47,410 bases of DNA from Parcubacteria group bacterium GW2011_GWA2_42_14 (GTDB lineage Bacteria > Patescibacteriota > Minisyncoccia > Sungbacterales > GWA2-42-14), in contig LCCV01000015.1 in assembly GCA_000998135.1 (NCBI GenBank), positions 1 through 47,410 on the forward strand, read 5' to 3'. The notes beneath the pieces are model-generated. The model did not search any database. It was given only the letters and a program-made list of their open reading frames with translations, and was not told the DNA's origin. Of the stretch, positions 41,994-47,410 are shown piece after piece (positions within the stretch are counted from its first letter, which is position 1; every line of letters begins with the position of its first letter). Made by a program: the position numbers and the translations under genes.

Positions 41994-43532
41994 ATGGTTA
42001 AAAAAATTAAGAAAACTGAAGAAACAGAAAAATATGTTAGGTCTCCAATTGTAGTTGTGATGGGCCATATTGACCATGGAAAAACGAAAATTCTTGATTG
42101 GTACAGAAAAACAAAAGTTGTTGAGTCGGAATCCGGCGGCATTACCCAACATATTGGCGCTTATGAAGTTCTGCACAAAGGTAAAAAAATCACTTTTATT
42201 GATACTCCCGGACACGAAGCATTTTCTAAAATGCGTTCCCGGGGCGCCAAAGTAGCCGATATAGCAATTTTGGTCGTGGCCGCGGATGAGGGAGTAAAAC
42301 CGCAAACCAGAGAAGCAATTGAAATAATACGTCAAAATAACCTTGCTTTTATTGTGGCCATAAACAAAATAGATAAACCCGAAGCAAATCCGGAAAAAGT
42401 AAAACAGGAACTTGCTAAAGAAAACGTGCTTGTGGAGTCCTATGGCGGAAAGGTGCCGTCAGTCGAAATCAGCGCTAAAATTGGGAAAAACATGGATGAT
42501 TTGCTTGAGTTAATATTGCTTATGGCCGAATTGGAAAACCTTGAAGACGACCATAAAAAACCGGCTGAGGGCGTTGTGGTTGAATCGCATCTTGACCCCA
42601 GGCGCGGCGCTACCGCTACTCTGCTTTTACAAACCGGCTCGTTTATCAAAAATGATTTTCTGGCTATAGGCGGATTTGCGGAATCAATAAAAATATTGGA
42701 AGATTTTTTGGGCCGGCCAATTGAATCTGCTTCATCATCCATGCCGGTTATTGTTGCTTCACTTCAGCACGTACCGGTTATCGGAGATACCTTCGCGAGT
42801 TTTGAAGAAAAAACCGATGCGGAAAAATTTGCTTCTTCAGAACAAATTCAACAATCAAAAAAAATAGAACCCCTGACAGAAGAAACGACAATAGAGGAAA
42901 TTGCCGTCAAAGAAAAACCGCTCCTTGAAATTGTTCTGAAATCAGATGTGGCCGGATCCAGGGAAGCGCTTGAAGCCACGATTATAGCGCTTGATTACCC
43001 GGAAGCGGGCGTAAAAATTTTAAAAAATGAACTCGGAGATATCGTGGAATCAGACATAAAAACGGCACAGGCCGGAAAAAATATTATTGTATGCGGATTC
43101 AAGGTGGAAATTGGGCCGGTAATAAAACAGCTTGCCGAATCCAACGGCATAAAAATTATCATTAAAGAAATAATCTATGAATTGATCGACGCTTTAAAAT
43201 CGGAAATGTCGGACCTGATTCTGCCGGAAATAAAACGGAATGTTGTCGGAAAAGCAAAGATTCTCGCGACATTCAAATTAACCGGAACAAAACAGGTTAT
43301 CGGAGGAAAGACAACATACGGAAAACTAAAAAGAGGTTTGAAATGCAATATTATTCGCAATAAAGAATCCGCGGGCGAAGGGAAAATACTCCAATTGCAG
43401 CAACAAAAAAAGGATGTTAATGAGGTGGCCGAAGGCATGGAGTTCGGGGTATTGGTTGATTCAACGGTAAAAATCCAAAAAGACGACGAAGTAGAGGTTT
43501 TTGAGGAAGAAATTTTTAAAAAGCGACTCTAA
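41994..43532 (+). CDS. infB: Translation initiation factor IF-2, short form
   Basis: 512 aa. Starts directly with the G domain ([32 protein letters not shown]) and continues through domains II, III and C2 (fMet-tRNA binding; [20 protein letters not shown]-type region). The long N-terminal domain of most bacteria is absent, as is usual in reduced genomes. In the position usual for GHVDHGKTTLLD it reads KTKILD. First gene of an infB-rbfA-DHH operon. Confidence 0.95.
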   Translation: MVKKIKKTEETEKYVRSPIVVVMGHIDHGKTKILDWYRKTKVVESESGGITQHIGAYEVLHKGKKITFIDTPGHEAFSKMRSRGAKVADIAILVVAADEGVKPQTREAIEIIRQNNLAFIVAINKIDKPEANPEKVKQELAKENVLVESYGGKVPSVEISAKIGKNMDDLLELILLMAELENLEDDHKKPAEGVVVESHLDPRRGATATLLLQTGSFIKNDFLAIGGFAESIKILEDFLGRPIESASSSMPVIVASLQHVPVIGDTFASFEEKTDAEKFASSEQIQQSKKIEPLTEETTIEEIAVKEKPLLEIVLKSDVAGSREALEATIIALDYPEAGVKILKNELGDIVESDIKTAQAGKNIIVCGFKVEIGPVIKQLAESNGIKIIIKEIIYELIDALKSEMSDLILPEIKRNVVGKAKILATFKLTGTKQVIGGKTTYGKLKRGLKCNIIRNKESAGEGKILQLQQQKKDVNEVAEGMEFGVLVDSTVKIQKDDEVEVFEEEIFKKRL

Positions 43533-43544
43533 ATATACCAATAA

Positions 43545-43584
43545 CACTCAAATGACACGAATACGTATTCGAGTCATTCGAGTG
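43545..43584. repeat. 40-bp palindrome containing the rbfA start codon
   Basis: CACTCAAATGACACGAATAC and its near-complement, 16 of 20 positions paired. ATG 43552 lies inside, so the palindrome encodes the first ~11 residues (MTRIRIRVIRV). In mRNA the hairpin would bury the start codon. Confidence 0.8.
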
Positions 43585-43959
43585 AATTCGAATAGTATTA
43601 GAGTCGCCCCTATCCTGAAGAGGCTGGAAAAATTAAATGAACTCCTTAAAGAGGAGCTTTCAAAAATTATTGCCCGTGAAATTGATGTGCCGTCGGGCGC
43701 TTTAATTACTATAACCAGAATTGAAACTACAGAAAATAAAATCGCAAGCCGCGTATTTTTTTCCGTATTTGAATCAAAAACCGGAGACGAAGAATTCCTT
43801 CTTAAAGAATTAACAAAACAAACCAGGTTTATTCAGAGGATGCTTAACAGACGCCTGCGAATCCGGCCCGTTCCCAAAATCAGGTTCATGATCGATAAGG
43901 AGGAGAAGAAAAGGGAAGGGGTGGAGAAATTATTAAGCGACATGAAACATGGGACATGA
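43552..43959 (+). CDS. rbfA: Ribosome-binding factor A
   Basis: 135 aa. Homology begins at ILKRLEKLNELLKEELSKII and runs through ITRIETTENKIASRVFFSVF to RPVPKIRFMIDKE, the KH-like core that matures the 30S subunit. Residues 1-17 are non-homologous and encoded by the palindrome at 43545. It starts 19 bp after infB and its end overlaps the next gene by 11 bp. Confidence 0.9.
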   Translation: MTRIRIRVIRVNSNSIRVAPILKRLEKLNELLKEELSKIIAREIDVPSGALITITRIETTENKIASRVFFSVFESKTGDEEFLLKELTKQTRFIQRMLNRRLRIRPVPKIRFMIDKEEKKREGVEKLLSDMKHGT

Positions 43960-44971
43960 AACATGTCACTTATCGCGTGCCACTTGTTACAAAGTGCAAA
44001 ATAAATTCATTGAGGCCTATAACTTAATCAAAAGCTCCGAACGTATATTGCTGGCTACTCACGAATCTCCCGATGGCGACGGCATTGCTTCTATGCTCGC
44101 CGTATACAATTGGCTGGAATCAATAAATCCCGGCGCGGTCTTTCTTTACTCTAAAGATGAAATTCCGGCATATTTAAAATTTTTGCCGTGTCTTGAAAAA
44201 ATTCAGCCCTCGGTTCCTGAAGGCGAATTCAATCTTTTAATCGGATTTGATTACGGCGATTTTAAACGGCTCGGCCTTGATGAATGGCTTAAAATCCAGC
44301 CGGAGATAAAAATAATTACCTTTGACCATCATTCAACCGGCAAACAACTCGGAACAATAAATCTTATTGATACCTCGTCTTCTTCAACAGCGGAACTTGT
44401 TTATGATTTTTTTGAAGCAAATGATGTGGAATTCGGCAGAGATTCCGCTAAATGCATTTTATGCGGAATTATGGTTGATACGGGGATTTTTAAACATTCC
44501 AATACGACTCCGAAAACATTGCGCGTTGTTAAAAACCTTCTTTTAAAAGGAGTTACCATAAAAGAAGTGGCAAAAAATATTGAAAAGGACTTACGCCCCA
44601 TTAGAGCGATACGTCTTTGGGGAGAAGCGTTATTGCGAATTAAGATTGACCCTAAAAGCGGCCTTGCGGTTTCTTTCGCGAAAAAAGAAGATTTTTTGAA
44701 ACATAATGCCGGAAAAGAGTATTTGTCGGAATTTTCTTCTCTCATGGCAACAGTTCCGGAAGCAAAAATTTCCGTTTTCCTGACGCAAAATAACGAGGAA
44801 CCGCGATTTATAAGGGGTAGTTTACGAACCGAGCATTATAAAAACGCTGATGTGTCCGCTATTGCCAAACATTTTGGGGGCGGAGGGCACAAACTGGCTT
44901 CGGGGTTCAGAATTGAATCAACCATGGAAGAAACACTTGAAAAATTGATAAATATCGTAAAAACTGTATAA
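43949..44971 (+). CDS. DHH/DHHA1 phosphoesterase (NrnA-like)
   Basis: 340 aa. Motifs THESPDGDGIAS, DYGDFKRLG, FDHHSTGK (DHH) and the DHHA1 end HFGGGGHKLASGF fit bifunctional oligoribonuclease/pAp phosphatase NrnA. The first ~15 residues (GHETCHLSRATCYK) are word-repeat sequence; a GTG at 43994 may be the true start. The infB-rbfA-nrnA order is a common gene cluster. Confidence 0.9.
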   Translation: MGHETCHLSRATCYKVQNKFIEAYNLIKSSERILLATHESPDGDGIASMLAVYNWLESINPGAVFLYSKDEIPAYLKFLPCLEKIQPSVPEGEFNLLIGFDYGDFKRLGLDEWLKIQPEIKIITFDHHSTGKQLGTINLIDTSSSSTAELVYDFFEANDVEFGRDSAKCILCGIMVDTGIFKHSNTTPKTLRVVKNLLLKGVTIKEVAKNIEKDLRPIRAIRLWGEALLRIKIDPKSGLAVSFAKKEDFLKHNAGKEYLSEFSSLMATVPEAKISVFLTQNNEEPRFIRGSLRTEHYKNADVSAIAKHFGGGGHKLASGFRIESTMEETLEKLINIVKTV

Positions 44972-44998
44972 TAAAGGCGAAATTTTGAAATGGTGGAG

Positions 44999-45095
44999 TT
45001 ATGTCCAACACATAAATTTGGCACGGTGGAAAAGAGGATAAAAGTAATGTTATTACTTTTATCCGGAAGTCTGTCCCGACTTTCATAGAAAGTCG
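44999..45095. repeat. Three consecutive perfect hairpins
   Basis: TTATGT-CCAAC-ACATAA (44999-45015); GGATAAAAGTAAT with GTT loop (45036-45064, 13-bp stem); CGACTTTC-ATA-GAAAGTCG (45077-45095). Non-coding; between the DHH gene and tRNA-Cys. Confidence 0.8.
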
Positions 45096-45105
45096 AGGAT
45101 CCTCA

Positions 45106-45216
45106 ATAACTGAAAATTGCAAAACATGGCATGGTAGCCAAGAGGTAAGGCGGGAGTCTGCAAAACTCCTATGCGAGGGTTCGAATCCCTCCCATGCCTC
45201 TGCGATTTTCAGTTAT
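45106..45216. repeat. 16-bp inverted repeat flanking tRNA-Cys
   Basis: ATAACTGAAAATTGCA (45106-45121) matches the reverse complement of 45201-45216 at 15 of 16 positions, with the tRNA between. Confidence 0.88.
45128..45199 (+). tRNA. tRNA-Cys (GCA)
   Basis: 72 nt. Acceptor GGCATGG/CCATGCC, anticodon stem GGAGT/ACTCC with loop CTGCAAA, T-arm GAGGG/CCCTC, T73. CCA not encoded. Confidence 0.93.
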
Positions 45217-45240
45217 CGGGACAAAACTTTTATTCGCGGG

Positions 45241-45324
45241 GTCAAAAATGAACTATTTCATTTTTGACGGGAAATTTAGCCGAGGCTCCGACCAAGGCGG
45301 AAAAAATTTCCCCGGGTTTTTCCG
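45241..45324. repeat. Two hairpins upstream of tRNA-Leu
   Basis: GTCAAAAATGAA-CTAT-loop, 12-bp stem (45241-45268), and CGGAAAAA...TTTTTCCG (45298-45324) with a CCCGGG core. Confidence 0.8.
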
Positions 45325-45355
45325 AGGAGGAAAAACAATTCCCGCCTGCGCCCTT

Positions 45356-45439
45356 GCCGGGGTGGCGAAACTGGCATACGCGTCAGACTTAAGATCTGAT
45401 GTCCGCAAGGACGTGCGGGTTCGACCCCCGCCCCCGGCA
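45356..45439 (+). tRNA. tRNA-Leu (TAA)
   Basis: 84 nt with a long variable arm (GTCCGCAAGGAC). Acceptor GCCGGGG/CCCCGGC, anticodon stem CAGA/TCTG with TAA, T-arm GCGGG/CCCGC, A73. Flanked by an 8-bp inverted repeat (AAACAATT at 45333-45340 and complement at 45445-45452). Confidence 0.93.
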
Positions 45440-45489
45440 TTATTAATTGTTTGGAACAAACAAATATATACGGCAGGGCGAGACAAGAA

Positions 45490-45554
45490 GGAAATGCCGG
45501 GGGCATTTCCGGGGATTTCGCGAGGAGTGAAATCGACCCCCGCCCCCGACACTT
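45490..45554 (+). repeat. AATGCC-GGCATT hairpin and tRNA-Leu 3' remnant
   Basis: Nine-bp-arm hairpin at 45490-45510, then 45530-45552 repeats the tRNA-Leu 3' end (TCGACCCCCGCCCCCG) nearly exactly without the rest of a tRNA. Confidence 0.7.
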
Positions 45555-45829
45555 AAGAAATTATGTTAAGATAACTGCGGAACCGCACCGCTCAAAACCG
45601 CAATGGTTCGACTTCGCTCACCACAAGAAGAACCCGGAGAAAAACACTCGCCTCGCTGAAGCTCCGGCGAAGCGAGTCGGCTCGCCGCACCCATCCGAAG
45701 CTTTTTTGACCTCTGAAGTTTTAACGATGGGGGTAGCGTAGGAGGGAACCATATTTTAATTTTGGAGAAAGTTTTTTTGCTAAAGACCGTTTTAAAATTG
45801 GCCGTGATTAAAAATAATTTAATAACATT
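45555..45829. other. 275-bp non-coding GC-rich spacer
   Basis: Contains an 11-bp-arm stem (45646-45656 with 45667-45677, one mismatch) and GCGAG..CTCGC words; open frames here look spurious. No gene called. Confidence 0.6.
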
Positions 45830-46222
45830 ATGAAAGGTTATATAATCAATATTGAAAAAGAGACTAAAGAGAATATAGATTTCCGCCGCGTGCTTTATAC
45901 GGCGCGCAATAGTCAACTTGTGTTGATGAACATAATGCCCGGAGAAGAAATTGGCGAAGAGACGCATGGTCTCGACCAGTTCATCAGATTTGAAACAGGC
46001 AAAGGAAGGGTTGTTTGGGATGATATAGAGCATGATGTTGAAGGCGAATACGCTGTTGTTATTCCCGCAAGAACAAAACATAATGTTGTAAATACAGGAA
46101 ACGCGGAGCTGAAACTTTATACGATTTATTCTCCTCCCGAACATCGAGATGGCGTGGTTCATAAAACTAAAAAAGAAGCGTTGACAGATGATGAACATTT
46201 TAATGGTAAGACCACTGAATAA
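45830..46222 (+). CDS. Cupin-domain protein
   Basis: 130 aa, single cupin barrel. Motif 1 is degenerate (PGEEIGEETHGLDQFIRFETGKG keeps His and Glu-like positions); motif 2 is IPARTKHNVVNTG with the His. Binds a metal or small ligand; function unknown. Overlaps or abuts the next gene. Confidence 0.85.
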   Translation: MKGYIINIEKETKENIDFRRVLYTARNSQLVLMNIMPGEEIGEETHGLDQFIRFETGKGRVVWDDIEHDVEGEYAVVIPARTKHNVVNTGNAELKLYTIYSPPEHRDGVVHKTKKEALTDDEHFNGKTTE

Positions 46223-46235
46223 TCCGCATAAAATT

Positions 46236-47270
46236 ATGTCTATTGAAAATCCAAAGGAAAATTTAGCTGATAATCGCGGTAAAGAAAAGGTTGAGAATTT
46301 TGAAACGCGGGCTTCGTTTGAGGGTTTCAGCGATGAAGAAAAAAAACGGATATTTGAAAATGCGAAAAAAGTCGGCGCTTGGCGACCGATTCAGGAAGGA
46401 TTGCGAATTGGAATATCAAAATCTAAATTGATTTTGTACGCGGAAGAAGTTCTTGCCGAAAAAGCCAACACCGGAGATGCCGAAGGCGTTGCGAATTTTA
46501 AGGGCGCCTTAGAGCGTCATGGGTTTGTAACTTCTAAAGATGAACGGGGGAAATTTTTGGTGAACATATCAAGCGCGAACGAAAAACAACCGGAAAGCCC
46601 GGAAGAACAATTTGAAAAAACTAAATTAACAGGAGCGCTTGCCGCCATAGAACTGGGCTTTCAATTAAGAATTTCTGGTGGAAAAATAGAAGAATTTGCC
46701 AAAACCACCATTGCTGAAAACATAAACATGGGCCGCTATCTTGAAGCGATAAATATTCTGGCAAGGGCCGATATGGGCGGGTTGAACATGGGTTCTTCTG
46801 AAGAAATTGAAGCAACCACAACAGGGCTTTATGGAAAATGCCTGCAAGAAAAAAAATATCACGCGGCCATAGAGATTGCCAGAATGAAGTGGGGAAAACA
46901 AAGCGAACAATATAAAGGCGCCTTGAAGGCGTACGAAGAAGACCCTGAAAACAAAGCATTGCGAGAGGCAGAGGAAAAGAGAGAAAAAGAACTTGAAAAA
47001 TGGAGCGCTAAAATATCAAAGGATGCAACGATTGCCGATTTGCTTGAAGCCGTTGAAGAGAGTGACGAAAATCTCGGGCAATCGGATATTTTTTACGGAG
47101 AACTTCATGATAATTTTAATCCTGAAGTCGCAGACGAATTATTAGAACTTGACTTAGCGGGGCGGCAAAATATCAAAGTCGTTGATTTTTTCAAAAAACA
47201 CGGTTACTCCAAAAAAGATATAGAAATATTTCTACCGGTTAAATTTAAAAGAGAACGCAGGAAAAATTAA
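46236..47270 (+). CDS. Hypothetical helical protein
   Basis: 344 aa from ATG 46236 (MSIENPKENLADNRG); an alternative start 48 bases upstream would overlap the cupin gene. Predominantly alpha-helical and acidic. Two similar segments (GAWRPIQEGLRIGISKSKLILYAEEVLAEKANTGD and GALAAIELGFQLRISGGKIEEFAKTTIAENIN) look like a repeated helical pair. No signal peptide. Family not recognised. Confidence 0.7.
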   Translation: MSIENPKENLADNRGKEKVENFETRASFEGFSDEEKKRIFENAKKVGAWRPIQEGLRIGISKSKLILYAEEVLAEKANTGDAEGVANFKGALERHGFVTSKDERGKFLVNISSANEKQPESPEEQFEKTKLTGALAAIELGFQLRISGGKIEEFAKTTIAENINMGRYLEAINILARADMGGLNMGSSEEIEATTTGLYGKCLQEKKYHAAIEIARMKWGKQSEQYKGALKAYEEDPENKALREAEEKREKELEKWSAKISKDATIADLLEAVEESDENLGQSDIFYGELHDNFNPEVADELLELDLAGRQNIKVVDFFKKHGYSKKDIEIFLPVKFKRERRKN

Positions 47271-47410
47271 AATAAATAGGGCGCTTAGCGAAGCGGGTTG
47301 AAAGCAAATAATTTTGCTTTCAACGGGCATTACGAGCATCAGACCGTCCGAAAACTATATTTTTACTGCCTGAGCTTGTCGAATGCTTACATAAATAAGC
47401 CAAAAAGTTG
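47271..47410. other. Window end: hairpin and dispersed word
   Basis: A perfect 12-bp-arm hairpin GTTGAAAGCAAA-TAAT-loop (about 47298-47325) follows the last gene and could terminate or protect its transcript. CTGAGCTTGTCGAA at 47370 is the same word as at 39927 and 39974. The window ends without another gene. Confidence 0.6.

Noticed and set aside
45194-45741. Open frames around tRNA-Cys and tRNA-Leu
   Set aside because: They run through tRNA genes and palindromes and have no homology.

Overview
The window looks like a genome fragment from a Candidate Phyla Radiation bacterium (Patescibacteria, probably a Parcubacteria-type lineage). The grounds are short housekeeping proteins (ValRS about 735 aa, IF-2 about 512 aa without an N-terminal extension), a compact type IV pilus locus with two-component genes, a DUF4446 protein, and intergenic and in-frame 'word' repeats of the kind I associate with these genomes. 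TGA acts as an ordinary stop, so the code is table 11. This assignment is inference from family recognition, not a database result.

Layout. 1-4.6 kb is a mobile region. It holds a decayed large serine recombinase, a two-gene cargo (P-loop kinase-like protein plus histidine phosphatase) between perfect 99-bp inverted repeats, and an intact serine recombinase between perfect 73-bp inverted repeats. 4.6-14.3 kb is housekeeping: a coiled-coil protein, valS, a P5C dehydrogenase operon with two tiny cysteine-containing proteins and an NlpC/P60 protein, an ArsR regulator with an operator-like dyad, tsaD, and an M16 peptidase. 14.3-16.9 kb is a decaying XRE / kinase / GDSL operon, bounded by a 28-bp inverted repeat that touches tRNA-Ala. 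16.9-18.7 kb has pyrF, a response regulator, tRNA-His and tRNA-Arg.

18.7-29.4 kb is the type IV pilus operon on the minus strand: pilB, pilC, three pseudopilins, a PilX-like protein, pilM, pilN, pilO and a small membrane protein, with a response regulator and histidine kinase upstream. A 124-nt rod-like RNA fold lies between the PilX-like gene and pilM. 29.5-38.6 kb carries a class III aminotransferase, recG, a VirB2-like small membrane protein, a TrpF-like barrel, mtlD, an alpha/beta hydrolase and a zinc alcohol dehydrogenase. 38.9-39.4 kb is a rearranged tRNA-Pro locus in which one tRNA-Pro gene interrupts another. 39.4-47.3 kb carries yraN, a membrane-anchored cupredoxin, a DUF4446 gene, infB-rbfA-DHH phosphoesterase, a tRNA-Cys/tRNA-Leu palindrome array, a cupin and a hypothetical gene.

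How the genes connect. The pilus genes form one assembly system, probably co-regulated with the adjacent two-component genes. The aminotransferase and P5C dehydrogenase could together route ornithine or a similar omega-amino acid to glutamate. infB-rbfA-DHH is a translation/RNA-maturation operon. Two themes are unusual. First, inverted repeats bound whole gene cassettes and directly flank several tRNA genes, extending the acceptor stem. Second, dispersed word repeats sit exactly on start and stop codons, or lie in frame inside tsaD, recG and valS.
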